The position numbers were made by a program, and so were the translations under genes. Below the pieces are notes generated by a model, which was not told where the DNA came from, ran no database searches, and worked only from the letters and a program-made list of their open reading frames with translations. From positions 315,001-379,000 of the forward strand of contig NZ_CP065589.1 in the NCBI RefSeq assembly GCF_021278965.1: a DNA stretch of 64,000 nt, written 5' to 3'. Origin of the DNA: Chryseobacterium capnotolerans. GTDB taxonomy: Bacteria; Bacteroidota; Bacteroidia; Flavobacteriales; Weeksellaceae. This document shows positions 18,812-28,393 of the stretch, piece by piece (within the stretch, counting starts at the first letter, position 1; each line of letters opens with the position of its first letter).

Positions 18812-19471
18812 TTAAAATAACGGCTCACCGTTAAGATCCGTTGTCAAAACTTCACTCATATAATCAAAGAATGGGCGCATAGCCAGTAAGGTTAAAACTA
18901 CTTCCTTTTGAAAATGATCAGAAAGAACTTCTTTATCCGTAAATTTCCGCATGACGATGTATTGTTTTTTTCTGATGAGGTCTATGGCGGGATGGTTTTT
19001 ATCAAAGCCTCGTGGAGCTGTTTTTACAGACTCACCTTTAAGTTCTCCAAAATATTTTACAAAGGTTTTATCAGAAGTAATTTTTTCAATTTCCGTAGTG
19101 CTGATTTCAAATTCTTTGCGGATACGAAGTAAATCCTTGGCTTCAGGTCCCCAAAATCCACCACCAACAAAACTATTTCCAGGTTCCAGTTGAATATAAT
19201 ATCCACCTCTCAGCATTGGCTTTGAACGGGAGTATCCAACCCCAAAATTGTTTTTATAGGGGGTCTGATCTTTGGAAAAACGAACATCTCTGTAAATCCT
19301 GAAAATATGAATCCCTTTTAAATTATCATGTTCCTGAAGTTCAGTATATATCTGATTGAAAAATACTTTGTTTTCTTTAGTAACCAGGTCGTATTCAGTT
19401 TTATGTTTGGTAAACCATTCGCGGTTGTTATTTTTTGCTAATTGGGTAAGGAATTCAAGTGTTTTTTTCAT
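18812..19471 (-). CDS. DUF2461 family protein
   Basis: 219 residues. NNNREWFTKHKTEYD at the N-terminus, RIYRDVRFSKDQTPYKNNFG and the GYYIQLEPGNSFVGGGFW block are characteristic of DUF2461 (TIGR02453). Cytoplasmic. No enzymatic function established for the family. Begins MKKTLEFLTQLAKN. Downstream gene is the lipoprotein at 18191. Confidence 0.88.
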   Translation of the reverse strand: MKKTLEFLTQLAKNNNREWFTKHKTEYDLVTKENKVFFNQIYTELQEHDNLKGIHIFRIYRDVRFSKDQTPYKNNFGVGYSRSKPMLRGGYYIQLEPGNSFVGGGFWGPEAKDLLRIRKEFEISTTEIEKITSDKTFVKYFGELKGESVKTAPRGFDKNHPAIDLIRKKQYIVMRKFTDKEVLSDHFQKEVVLTLLAMRPFFDYMSEVLTTDLNGEPLF

Positions 19472-19540
19472 AGTATTTTACAAATGTTGGAGGTTGTCTG
19501 TCTGGATCAATTGGTGGTCCGAAGTTACATCAGTTTTTTC

Positions 19541-19575
19541 TAAATAAAAACCCCTTTGAAAAATCAAAGAGGCTT
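19541..19575 (-). terminator. Intrinsic terminator
   Basis: Minus-strand stem CCTCTTTGA/TCAAAGGGG with a TTTT loop, followed by a T-rich run. It follows the stop of the membrane protein gene at 19596. Confidence 0.75.
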
Positions 19576-19595
19576 AAGGTTGGGTTATATAGTAT

Positions 19596-20270
19596 TTAAC
19601 TTTCATTATTGATCTCATCGGTTTTTGATTTATTAATCAGATTATTCAATAGCTGAGGAACAAGCCGCTCTGAAAAACCAGCGATAAAAGACCATACAAG
19701 TAGTTTGGCAAATGCAGCAGGGACGTATATGATACGATAGAAAATAATAGGATTAGGAAACAAGGTTCCTGAAATTAGGTTTCCCATAAAAATAAATCCA
19801 AGGATTAAGGCAAAAATAGCTCCAACAGTTTGAATGGATACAATTTCAAAAATGGTAACATCATGGGTGAGTAAAGCATTGTTTTTTGTTCTTGTAATTA
19901 AACTCACGGCAGCTCCCAGAGCTCCCATGGCTAATATGGAACTGAATATAGCCAGTCTTGTAAGCATGATGAACCCTCTCGAATCCGCATTTGTCTCCCA
20001 GTTTGTAATATTAATAGGAGTTTGGGAAGTAGACTCCTCATCTGATACATCTGTATCTTCATCCGTGATTTCTGATCCTTCTTCATCCGCATTTCCTGCA
20101 TTAAGGGCAGGGCTTTTAATTTCTGCAGACACAGAAGAATGTGGATTTCCTTTTAATATTGAAAAATAAATGAAAGGAGATCCAAGCAATACGACATACA
20201 GCAAGCTTACGATTAAAAAAGGGGCTGTATTTGTTTTTGATAGCTTTATTAAATTGAATTTCATGGCCAT
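19596..20270 (-). CDS. Hypothetical membrane protein with acidic low-complexity loop
   Basis: 224 residues with about four membrane helices (residues ~18-38, 105-125, 145-165 and 180-200). Between the first and second lies an Asp/Glu/Ser-rich stretch (EGSEITDEDTDVSDEEST) that is probably unfolded and extra-cytoplasmic. No recognised family. Monocistronic, with its own terminator. Confidence 0.65.
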   Translation of the reverse strand: MAMKFNLIKLSKTNTAPFLIVSLLYVVLLGSPFIYFSILKGNPHSSVSAEIKSPALNAGNADEEGSEITDEDTDVSDEESTSQTPINITNWETNADSRGFIMLTRLAIFSSILAMGALGAAVSLITRTKNNALLTHDVTIFEIVSIQTVGAIFALILGFIFMGNLISGTLFPNPIIFYRIIYVPAAFAKLLVWSFIAGFSERLVPQLLNNLINKSKTDEINNES

Positions 20271-20380
20271 TGGTTTTAGTTAATTTTAAAAATTATAATA
20301 CCTAAAGTTATTGTAGATCAACTAATGAATCAATTACCCGTTTTCGTGATTTGGTGTCATAGATGATATGATTAATTTAA

Positions 20381-20444
20381 AAAAATAAAAACCGCTCTGA
20401 AAACAGAACGATTATCCATGAAAGCTATTTTTCAGTCATTATAT
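20381..20444 (-). repeat. Duplicated 3' end and terminator of the SHOCT gene (truncated copy)
   Basis: This stretch matches 22315-22378 almost base for base: the last few codons (MxEK stop), the bases after the stop and the CCGTTCTG/CAGAGCGG terminator stem. Upstream of the tail codons the similarity ends abruptly, next to the stop of the gene at 20461. So a remnant of the SHOCT gene end, without the rest of the gene, lies behind two other genes. Same arrangement as the groL tails at 32-34 kb. Confidence 0.85.
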
Positions 20445-20460
20445 TATGCGTAGTGGGATT

Positions 20461-21546
20461 TTATAATGCAGAACATTTTAAGTTATAATTATTGATTCCT
20501 TCAGTTTGTTCAAGGTCTTTTAATTTCTGTAAATATTTACATTCATTAATATTGTCTTTTTGAAAGGAATAAATATTGGCAATATTGTATAATGCATCAA
20601 TCTTTCTATGATCTATTTCGTATGATTTATTGAAATATTGTATTGCTTTATCATATTTATTATTTTGAATGGCTTTAAGCCCTTTTAGAAAATTTTCATT
20701 AGATAATTCGAGATCTTGAAGACTTATACTGTAAGTTTTATTAATATCATCAACAGTGTTCATGTGATAATAAATTGAGCATCCTGTTACTCTTAAACCA
20801 TTACCAAATTGTTCATTATTACATTTTATTATGAAAGGTAAATAGACTTTATCAAAAATTTTAAAATCATTAAGATTCCAATTTTTATAGGCCTTACCAA
20901 AAGTTTCTTTAATGAAATCAATGTTTTTTTGATTCTCAATAACTTGTGTTTCACGAGTATTAGCAATTTCAAATTCCAGTTTTTCTTTTTTAGGAAAAAA
21001 AACAATATTACCTATCAGATTAAAGGCCGGAAATCTGTTCTTACTACGAAATTCTTTTGAAATATCTGCGGATAAATTTCCATTAAATACTGGTGAAAAA
21101 GATTCGATTGCTATTATAACAGAATCTTTTTTGAATGTATCAAGAAGTTTATTTCTAATGATAGAGGATTTTACAAACCAATATTTTCTTACTTTATCTT
21201 TCTCAACGATGTTATTAATTCTTTGTATTAGGATTAGCGAGTCTTGCGTTAATTTTAGAATCTCATAGCCGGATTCATCAGAAGTCTTAATGAAATTCTT
21301 TTCAGTTTTATACTCTACGCAATTTTCGTTAATTCTAGTAATTGGATTAGAGCTTGTACATAATTTTTGTCCATTGAATTTCCAACGGTGATACTTTGAT
21401 TCTAAAAATGGTTCTGATACATCTTTGCTTCCATCAAGCATTCTCATTTTAGTTTTTATCCATTCATTTGGCAATTCTTGAATGTTAATCTGTGATTTTG
21501 CAATACTTGAAATGATTAAAAAAAGTATTATGAAATGTTTATACAT
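20461..21546 (-). CDS. Hypothetical secreted protein with C-terminal TPR-like repeats
   Basis: 361 residues: signal peptide (FIILFLIISSIAKSQ), a ~230-residue unrecognised domain, then TPR-like helices from about residue 280 (AIQNNKYDKAIQYFNKSYEI, then DALYNIANIYSF). TPRs usually mediate protein contacts. It lies between the intact SHOCT gene and the duplicated SHOCT tail, so it is likely an inserted cargo gene. Confidence 0.7.
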   Translation of the reverse strand: MYKHFIILFLIISSIAKSQINIQELPNEWIKTKMRMLDGSKDVSEPFLESKYHRWKFNGQKLCTSSNPITRINENCVEYKTEKNFIKTSDESGYEILKLTQDSLILIQRINNIVEKDKVRKYWFVKSSIIRNKLLDTFKKDSVIIAIESFSPVFNGNLSADISKEFRSKNRFPAFNLIGNIVFFPKKEKLEFEIANTRETQVIENQKNIDFIKETFGKAYKNWNLNDFKIFDKVYLPFIIKCNNEQFGNGLRVTGCSIYYHMNTVDDINKTYSISLQDLELSNENFLKGLKAIQNNKYDKAIQYFNKSYEIDHRKIDALYNIANIYSFQKDNINECKYLQKLKDLEQTEGINNYNLKCSAL

Positions 21547-21697
21547 GGCATTGTTTATAATATCTTTGCGAGCTCTTAAATATACAAAACTTTGGTTTTG
21601 TGTAGAATTTATAGGTATAATAACAATTTACTTTTTTTCATTATCTCATCCTTAAATATGTTCAGTTTTAAAATTTAGAAAACTCAGTAGCTTTTTA

Positions 21698-22186
21698 TTA
21701 TTTGAAAGCTTCTTTAAACTCATCTTTGTAAGAAAATTTTTCATATCCTAAATTTTTGAATAGGGTTCTTACATAATACTTCACTTCATCATAGTTTTTG
21801 TGATAAAACTGAGATAATTTTACTACTTTTTGGCCATCTTTATACAGGTATAAATATTCGTAAGATCCTCCTCTAGTACTTATATAACTGTATTTCCATC
21901 CTTCTATTGTAGAAACTTTATATGATTTTGTTTGAAGACCCATGAAGCGCTTCATAATAATTTCATGTGGTGTAAATTCTACGCTGATGAACTTCTGTTT
22001 AATTTCCCCAAAAAATATGGCTAAAAAAGATAGAATGAGGATTCCGGGAAGAAAAATTTTAGGGAATATAGTACCATCATAATAAGAATCATTAAAGATC
22101 AGAAATACGGTTTTTATGAATAAGGTGGGAATAACTATTAAGAGTATCAGTGGTAAAAATGCTTTTATGGTAAATTTAGTTTTCAT
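21698..22186 (-). CDS. Hypothetical membrane protein with PH-like domain
   Basis: 162 residues with two N-terminal membrane helices (about residues 10-29 and 43-60) followed by a beta-rich segment (VEFTPHEIIMKRFMG, EGWKYSYISTRGGSYEYLYL) resembling membrane-anchored bacterial PH domains. It is the second gene inside the SHOCT-tail-bounded insert. Function unknown. Confidence 0.65.
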   Translation of the reverse strand: MKTKFTIKAFLPLILLIVIPTLFIKTVFLIFNDSYYDGTIFPKIFLPGILILSFLAIFFGEIKQKFISVEFTPHEIIMKRFMGLQTKSYKVSTIEGWKYSYISTRGGSYEYLYLYKDGQKVVKLSQFYHKNYDEVKYYVRTLFKNLGYEKFSYKDEFKEAFK

Positions 22187-22314
22187 TCTTTAAAAAAATA
22201 AATTCATTGCACTCTATAGAATAGTTACCTTTTCTTGAGTGTTCATGGATCATAATTGATGTCACAAATCTACCCATAAATCTTTGAATAATGAAGGGAG
22301 ATATTAAGTTCAAA

Positions 22315-22346
22315 AAATAAAAACCGCTCTGAAAACAGAACGGTTA
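22315..22346 (-). terminator. Intrinsic terminator of the SHOCT gene
   Basis: Minus-strand stem CCGTTCTG/CAGAGCGG with a TTTT loop and a T-rich tail, directly after the SHOCT gene. A near-identical copy lies at 20384-20413. Confidence 0.8.
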
Positions 22347-22356
22347 TCCATGAAAG

Positions 22357-22917
22357 CTATTTTTCAGCCATTATTTTATCTTTTTCTTTCTGGAACTCTT
22401 CTTCGGATAGCACTCCGGAGTCTTTTAGTTCTTTAATTTTTTTCAGCCTGTCATATTTCGTTTCCGAATTCACACGCTGAGATTTTTCTTTAGGTAAAAA
22501 TTCATCCGGAACAATCAGCTCACCTGATCTGATGGCATTTTCAAGATCTATTTCATAATTTATGAGACCGCTTCCGATTTTAGCATAATACACAAAGCCA
22601 TTTTTTTTATTCCCTCTCGACATTATTTTTTTTACTTTGAATGACAGTCCGGAGTTACTTCTTCTAAATGAATTTGCCTGATTGGCCAGTCCCTGATATC
22701 CTGTGGTTGAAGTATAATTGAATAGGGAAGAGGCATTGGTCCTGATAAACTTAAAATCGCCATCATTCATAGAACCTGTCCCGATTTTCAGGTCTAAACC
22801 TTCATATACCTTGAAGCCTGTTGAGGTGGTGAGGGTATCATTTTCAAATATTGGCGTGTTTTGAGCATATGAACTTCCAAAAATCAGGAGGGTAAATAAT
22901 AAGACTAATCTTTTCAT
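22357..22917 (-). CDS. Secreted protein with C-terminal SHOCT domain
   Basis: About 186 residues. Signal peptide (MKRLVLLFTLLIFGSSYAQ), an unrecognised beta-rich middle, and a C-terminal SHOCT motif (LKKIKELKDSGVLSEEEF followed by QKEKDKIMAEK). SHOCT is a short oligomerisation-type helix pair found at protein termini. Its last codons and terminator are duplicated at 20381, beyond two intervening genes. Start placed at the ATG of the signal peptide. Confidence 0.8.
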   Translation of the reverse strand: MKRLVLLFTLLIFGSSYAQNTPIFENDTLTTSTGFKVYEGLDLKIGTGSMNDGDFKFIRTNASSLFNYTSTTGYQGLANQANSFRRSNSGLSFKVKKIMSRGNKKNGFVYYAKIGSGLINYEIDLENAIRSGELIVPDEFLPKEKSQRVNSETKYDRLKKIKELKDSGVLSEEEFQKEKDKIMAEK

Positions 22918-23137
22918 TGTTTTATTTTTAATAATCAAAATTGAAAGCCAAAAATAAAACATGCGGCAGAGCTTACCTTACGGAAATCCTTATATATAGG
23001 TGATTTATATCAATATAATATGTATATATTTGCATTGATGAGAAATATAGTATTATAAATTAAACATTCTAATGATGTAATCAAAAGCTAATGCCATGAT
23101 ACAATCGTACGGTAGCAGGGATTGCAAGTTGTTATTA

Positions 23138-24313
23138 CTATCTGAAAATTTTAATCTGCTGCAAAAGTCCTTTTTCGTCTTTATACATAAAAATATAAGT
23201 TCCGCGCTTTACTCTTGATAAATCTATCGTCTTATTATAATAGGCAAAACCTTTGCTGATCTGGCTGCCATCTGTGGAGTAAACAGTATATTCAAATTGA
23301 TTGCTGTTATTTTTATTACTGATTACAAAGCCATCTTTGGCTGCATTGGTATACACTTTTTTCTCCAATGCCTTATTATCATTTGTTGTATTTGCAGTAA
23401 GTACACTTTCGCTGATATCTGCCACCTGTATACTTTTAATAGCTGAGCTGGTTGCAGATGTTGTACTTCCGCCGATGATGTATAGTTTATTGTTATATAC
23501 TTCCGCTACAGCATGCCTTCTGGGAATCATATTGGATGATAGTTGATGTAATTTATTGGTTGTGGTATCAAAATAGGCCAGAAAAGTTTGATTATTATAG
23601 CCTCCTGCAATAAAAATCTTATCACCGGATACCGCTAATGAATGTCCGGATATACCAGCAGGCATTGTATATTGTTTGATCCAGAGATTAGAGTTGAGGT
23701 CGTAGACATTGATCAGGCGGGATGAGGTACCGTTAAATCCACCAATGACATAAAGCTTATCATTCACAATTTTGCCCCTTGTTTCTCTGGCTGTGGGCAT
23801 GTCGGGTAATGGATGCCATGTATTGGAAGCAATATCATAATACTGGAATTTATCAGAGAATACAGTGCTTTTGGCCCCGTTTAATCCGCTGCCGCCAAAT
23901 ACATATATTTTGCCATTATGGATCGCAGAACCTGCATTTCCTGTATAGGAACGATTAACAGCCCCTTTCGTTATGGTATTGGTTGTGAGATCTACAATTT
24001 CAAGATGACTGTTTCCCCAACCATTAAAAATATAGATTTTATTATCGTAAGTCTCAGAATTAGCAAATTTTTTGGTGAGTAGAGCAGTATTGAGAACACT
24101 CCACTTGTTATCCGTAATATTATATTTCTCAATATAATTGGAGTTACCACCTTTGTCCTGATATCCGTTGCTCACATAGATATTATCATCTACGATTACA
24201 CTGGTTGCAGCACCTCTGCCTACAGACATATTGACGAGATTTTTAAAATCAAGGGTTTGTGCGTGGGCTAGTAGTGTGCCCAAGAATGAAAGGAATAATA
24301 ATTTTGTCTTCAA
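23138..24313 (-). CDS. Kelch-repeat protein with type IX secretion sorting tail
   Basis: 391 residues. Signal peptide (LLFLSFLGTLLAHAQ), then about six Kelch-type repeats from residue ~30 to 290, seen as repeating DNIYVSNGYQ, GKIYVFGGSG, DKLYVIGGFN and NKLYIIGGST blocks that build a beta-propeller. The last ~75 residues (ending GLLQQIKIFR, with FEYTVYSTDGSQI) form a type A C-terminal sorting domain, so the protein should be exported by the T9SS and surface-attached or released. Likely role in binding a glycan or protein. Monocistronic. Confidence 0.85.
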   Translation of the reverse strand: MKTKLLFLSFLGTLLAHAQTLDFKNLVNMSVGRGAATSVIVDDNIYVSNGYQDKGGNSNYIEKYNITDNKWSVLNTALLTKKFANSETYDNKIYIFNGWGNSHLEIVDLTTNTITKGAVNRSYTGNAGSAIHNGKIYVFGGSGLNGAKSTVFSDKFQYYDIASNTWHPLPDMPTARETRGKIVNDKLYVIGGFNGTSSRLINVYDLNSNLWIKQYTMPAGISGHSLAVSGDKIFIAGGYNNQTFLAYFDTTTNKLHQLSSNMIPRRHAVAEVYNNKLYIIGGSTTSATSSAIKSIQVADISESVLTANTTNDNKALEKKVYTNAAKDGFVISNKNNSNQFEYTVYSTDGSQISKGFAYYNKTIDLSRVKRGTYIFMYKDEKGLLQQIKIFR

Positions 24314-24519
24314 TGGTAAGAGATTTAGTGTTTGTTTCTATTTGATTTTCTTCAGTAATTCAGGTTTATTTCTTAATACTAGGCCTTGAATATAATAATC
24401 GTGGTTTAAAGATAGAAAAAAGTTGAAGAGGGTAGAAACTTTACTACTGAAATCTGATGACTTTGGATGATCTATTTTATTAGTGCAAAGTAGGAGACTT
24501 TGAAGTTGTAAAATACTTT

Positions 24520-25196
24520 TCAATAATTTTTAAAAAAGTTCATAATAGAAAGAATATTTTCAATAAAACGGTTTTGAAATTTGATATAAATTCTGTTTTT
24601 GTAAATGAGATCAAAAGTAATCCAACCGCCGAAACTTTTAAAAAATATTTGGGTTGGGTTGTTTCGTTTATTACAAAATCAAAAGTGAATGTTCGTAAAA
24701 ACTCTTCATGGATGGGAAAAATATCAATTAATTCCTTCTCAGATTTTATTAGGTTTATGCATTCCGTTTTGCTGTCAAATATCGGATCGAAATAAGTTTT
24801 TGAAATTTTTGGAACAAAGTATTTTATGGTTTCATCAAAAGCCATAAATGATATAATCTCCGTGGAATGCCTGGGCAGAACAAATATTTTACCTTTTTTG
24901 TTTTGTGTTACGCAAATAATATCTCCGTTGGCCGTTGAGCCAATCTGAACAGATTGTAGTAAATCATTTTCATTGTATAAATCATTCAATTTCCATAGGT
25001 CTGTATAGCTGCTGAAGGTCAAAGAAATATTTTTGTCATCTGGATAAGTTATATAAACTTCGTCACAATAGGTTCCTGTTCCATATTCAAGTAGAAAATG
25101 CAGATAGTCTTTGGGTAAAAAGTCTACAAGGTTCTGATCAATATTTTGAATGGTATTTTGTCTGTCAGGATCTAATAGGTCTGTTGTTAAAAACAT
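24520..25196 (-). pseudogene. SMI1/KNR4 (SUKH) family protein, frameshifted
   Basis: The start (NQNLVDFLPKDYLHFLLEYG and GDIICVTQNKKGKIFVLPRH) is SUKH-like: an N-terminal helix with a hydrophobic LP-DY segment, then G-D-I. SUKH proteins are often immunity proteins against polymorphic toxins. After QPKYFLK the frame degrades; shifting by one at the T4/A6 stretch 24636-24645 gives SFGGWITFDLIYKNRIYI and a stop at 24520. Corrected length about 225 residues. No toxin gene is adjacent. Homopolymer error is the simplest explanation for the break. Confidence 0.6.
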
Positions 25197-25414
25197 ACAA
25201 TCTGTAACTCATTAAATAAAATTAGTTTCCATGGTAATATTACTAAAAAGAATTAATATAATCGCGTGATATGTACTCATTTGTATCAATATAAAATAGC
25301 TGCGTTTGAGTGTAAAAGGAATATTGCCTCTGAAAAAGTATCTGTGATCAGCTCAGGTTTCGCACTATAACTCTTTTTTAACCGGATTAAACTCTATTAT
25401 AGTTTCAATCTGTA

Positions 25415-26041
25415 TTATTTATCTCTTGTTGTGTGAACTTTTTTAAGGTTCAAGATCAAATTTTTATTTTTCATTTTTAACTCAATCACTTTTCCTTCTT
25501 TGTTTTTTATCTGTTCAGTTTTTAAAGGAATGAAACCTTCAATTTTTTCAGTGGCATTAAAGAAATTACCTTTGTCAACAGCATATTTATAGTTTCCATC
25601 AATAATTTTAAAGGTATTGACATCTGCATGCTCTACTTTTGTAATCTCTCTTCCCCCACTTGTAGGTCTGGAATAGTATACATTTTTATAGTCTTTTGCA
25701 AACCAAGAGTTTCCGATCTGTTAAAATGAATCTGGATCAATTTCCTGTGAAATAACACCATTAAAATATTCAACATCTTTTAATTGTCCGTTAATATCTC
25801 TTTGCGCAGTCGTTTTTTCATAGAGAAATCCAAATTGGTTTCTATAAAACTCATTTTTAATATAAGTGAGGTGTATGCTGTCTTGTAATTCATATTGTGC
25901 GGGATATTTTTCAAATTTTCTATTATCTTGCTGCGAAATGGTTTCTGTAACTGGTTTTGAATATTCAGTTTTAGATTTATTTTCGAAGCAAGCCACGAAA
26001 AAAAATAATAAATAAAATTTTAAAATACCTCTGAAATGCAT
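25415..26041 (-). pseudogene. DKNYY-type lipoprotein with premature in-frame stop
   Basis: A lipobox (FFFVACFE) opens a secreted protein with DGQ-like and DPDSF segments. A TAA at 25721-25723 interrupts it, but the same frame continues for about 100 codons with QIGNSWFAKDYKNVYYS, GGREITKVEHADVNTF and DGNYKYAVDKGNFF. That pattern (DPxTFkqIg..yakDknnVYY) is the DKNYY family repeat. The probable original codon is AAA or CAA. So the gene is either a recent nonsense pseudogene or has a base-call error. Total 208 codons. Confidence 0.65.
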
Positions 26042-26125
26042 AGGATGTGTTTGGGTAAAAGATATAATTTATATTTGGTTTCACGACTTTTGTTAGCCGT
26101 TTGTTATTTTCTCATTGTAGGTTTA

Positions 26126-27118
26126 TTATCCAATCTCAATTTTGTTGTAAATAATCCATCGTTTCAAGTTTCCAACCATTCTTTTTAAATGGTCTTCGTT
26201 CATAAAAATATTGGTCCAATAATCAAATCTATCGCACTGTACACTGATATAATAGGTCATAATGGCTAAACAGGCAAAAGGTAAAAACTGTTTTTCTTCA
26301 GTACTGATTTCAGTTATCGTTTCGTAACCTTTCAAAAAACTTTCTGCTTTTTCTTGATACTCTTCTTCGTTTAAATGGGTTGTCAGTAACTGAAACAGGA
26401 AATAAGAAATATCAAAACATAAATAGCCGTTGCCACAAAAATCAAAATCAAAAAATGTTATTTCATTTTCACCTTCAATGTGCAGATTGTCAAACCAAAC
26501 ATCAAGATGTACACTTCCATATCTCATGTTCTGTTGGTCAATATTGTCAATTTTCAGAGTTAAAAAAGCAGATAGTTTTTCTAAAAATTCAATTTCGCTG
26601 GTGTTTCTATTAAAGAATTCTTTTATTCTTAAAACAGGTTTTGTAAGAAGGTTCTGACTATTGTAAGACATTCTTTTGAGTTCAAAACCTTTTGTCGATT
26701 GATGAACTTTGGCTAATGCCTGTCCAATGAGAAAACTTGTTTGAGGTGAAAATTTTGCAGTCTTTACTCCTTTGGCGTATGAAAACAAAACACCAAATCT
26801 TTTTCCTTCAGGTGCTTCAATTTCTTGTACATATTCGCCCGATTTGTTGGTAATTGGATAAGCAATCTGCCTGTCATTTTCTTTTAAGTGAACCAATAAT
26901 CTTAATTCTTCTTCAATTTCTGATTTTGTCCGCCAATTGTGGGTGTAAACTCTGAAAACATATTTCTGTTCGACATCCTGAACGATATACAAATGGTTCA
27001 TCGCCAATCGGAAAATGCTGCATTCGGTTTTGTCGCTTAGTTTATATTTTTGTTGAATAAGTTGGCCAAGTTCATTGGGGGAAAGGGTACTGTTTATAGT
27101 CGGAAATTTCTCTGTCAT
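26126..27118 (-). CDS. Aminoglycoside-phosphotransferase-family kinase
   Basis: About 330 residues. A kinase-like APH fold is supported by the catalytic loop YGSVHLDVWFDNLHI (H-x-D-x4-N) and metal-binding FFDFDFCGNGY (D-F-D). Family members phosphorylate small molecules such as aminoglycosides, homoserine, choline or fructosamine, so resistance should not be assumed. The ATG at 27118 (MTEKFP) gives the usual family start. Its upstream DNA (27161-27209) is a palindromic promoter region that shares 19 identical bases with the one before the lipoprotein at 32403. Confidence 0.8.
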   Translation of the reverse strand: MTEKFPTINSTLSPNELGQLIQQKYKLSDKTECSIFRLAMNHLYIVQDVEQKYVFRVYTHNWRTKSEIEEELRLLVHLKENDRQIAYPITNKSGEYVQEIEAPEGKRFGVLFSYAKGVKTAKFSPQTSFLIGQALAKVHQSTKGFELKRMSYNSQNLLTKPVLRIKEFFNRNTSEIEFLEKLSAFLTLKIDNIDQQNMRYGSVHLDVWFDNLHIEGENEITFFDFDFCGNGYLCFDISYFLFQLLTTHLNEEEYQEKAESFLKGYETITEISTEEKQFLPFACLAIMTYYISVQCDRFDYWTNIFMNEDHLKRMVGNLKRWIIYNKIEIG

Positions 27119-27160
27119 TAATTCTTGTTTGTCTATGGTTGCGATTGGCTTTATGATAAT

Positions 27161-27209
27161 GCTAACATCCAAATTTACGCATTGTGTCAATATACAATTG
27201 TGTAAATTT
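27161..27209 (-). promoter_or_regulatory. Palindromic promoter region of the phosphotransferase gene
   Basis: Minus-strand TAAATTTG (27170-27177) fits the Bacteroidota -7 element TAnnTTTG and is followed by GGATGTTAGC. The arms 27171-27187 and 27194-27209 are inverted repeats (AAATTTACxCAxTTGT), so the promoter lies in one arm of a hairpin-forming sequence. Similar structures precede the groL-tail cargo genes. Confidence 0.6.
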
Positions 27210-27318
27210 TATTTTAGTCCTGTTTGTTACTTGGTAGGGGCTTTATTGGTTTTGCTATTCATATTTTTTTCATCCAGAATACATCTAGAATGTATTCACC
27301 TTTTTAGCTTATTGTTAT

Positions 27319-27828
27319 TTAGTCTTCTTTGCTTAGATGCAGTTGAATGAAACCTTCTTTAAGTTGATAGTCTTTATGTTTAAATTTTGAATTCAGTTCA
27401 CTGCTGCTTCCTAAAATACCGCCAACTCCTGTGATGAGTGGATGAATATTAAAATAAATGTCCGTTACTAAATCTTTGTCTATAAAAGCATTAAAAGCAC
27501 CTGTTCCACCGCCAACTGCCATTTCGTGCCAGCCTTTTTCTGCCATATATTCAATAGCTTCTTCAGGACTTTTAACCGTCTTGTAGTCTTTTGATGCGGA
27601 AGGTTTTTCAGAGAGTATTACGATTTCTATTCCGCTGAAATGGTCTCTGACTTCCTGTGGGAAGGTTAAAAAATTTTCAAAGGTTTTAAAGCCTATGACA
27701 AGGTTCCCCACTTTTTTTGCGAATGTTAAATAAAACTCCATTGCCTCTGGTGGTAATTGATGGTGTGGATTGTCGGATAATAATACTTTACCATTAGCTG
27801 AAATGTTGGCAATTACGGTTACTTTCAT
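27319..27828 (-). CDS. Dihydrofolate-reductase-like protein (RibD C-terminal domain family)
   Basis: 169 residues, RibD-C/DHFR-like: opens MKVTVIANISANGKVLLSD, with KVGNLVIGFKTFENFL, and a glycine-rich HEMAVGGGTGAFNAFIDK typical of the NADPH-binding part. Uncharacterised oxidoreductase. Divergently transcribed from the HxlR regulator with only 81 bases between the starts, so the regulator probably controls it; HxlR-type regulators commonly sit next to their target enzymes. Confidence 0.82.
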   Translation of the reverse strand: MKVTVIANISANGKVLLSDNPHHQLPPEAMEFYLTFAKKVGNLVIGFKTFENFLTFPQEVRDHFSGIEIVILSEKPSASKDYKTVKSPEEAIEYMAEKGWHEMAVGGGTGAFNAFIDKDLVTDIYFNIHPLITGVGGILGSSSELNSKFKHKDYQLKEGFIQLHLSKED

Positions 27829-27909
27829 TTTTAATTTTTTTACCGTGTAAAATTATCTGAAAGAAACTTTACCTTTACTATCCGTTACCTTTTGGAAAGT
27901 AACAATTGT

Positions 27910-28257
27910 ATGAGTACTAAAAAAAATGACATCAGTAAAGAACAGATCTTGGCCCTTAAAGATGCCATTGAATTATTGGGCGGCAAATGGAAATTCTGTA
28001 TTCTGCATAATTTGTATCATTACGAAACAATGCGGTTCAAAGATTTGCAGGAAACAGCTCAGGGAATAAGTCCAAAAGTTTTATCCAAAGTGCTGCTGGA
28101 ACTGGAAGATAATTTACTGATCACCCGAACGGTTAATAACACCAAACCTGTTACCGTTTCGTATGCACTTACCACACATGCCGAAGAAACCGAAGATGTG
28201 GTTAATGCTTTAATTAATTTTGGTTTGAAGCATAGAAAGAAAATAAAGGAGAAGTGA
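27910..28257 (+). CDS. HxlR-family transcriptional regulator
   Basis: 115 residues from the ATG. The winged-helix HxlR signature is clear: IELLGGKWKFCILHNLYH, MRFKDLQETAQGISPKVLS and LEDNLLITRTV. A TTG six codons upstream would add a cysteine (NNCMS). Many HxlR proteins have a redox-sensing Cys near the N-terminus, so the longer form is possible. Expected to act as a dimer on the divergent promoter shared with the RibD-like reductase at 27319. Confidence 0.88.
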   Translation: MSTKKNDISKEQILALKDAIELLGGKWKFCILHNLYHYETMRFKDLQETAQGISPKVLSKVLLELEDNLLITRTVNNTKPVTVSYALTTHAEETEDVVNALINFGLKHRKKIKEK

Positions 28258-28393
28258 TTTTTATATCATTAAGAAGCTGAGTTTATATCAGATCATTTTT
28301 TTTGATTTTGAGGGCTCTATTTTTTCTTATTTTTACAATTAATTTTTAACCAAAAATGGTCAATCTATTTTGGATTATGACACAAAAATAGAA

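Noticed and set aside
24338..24523. 61-codon open frame downstream of the SUKH gene
   Set aside because: Starts with TTG, overlaps the corrected end of the SUKH gene by a few bases and has no recognised pattern. Probably chance.
26126..27118. Aminoglycoside resistance gene
   Set aside because: The kinase fold is clear but the family covers many small-molecule kinases; no feature shows an antibiotic substrate.
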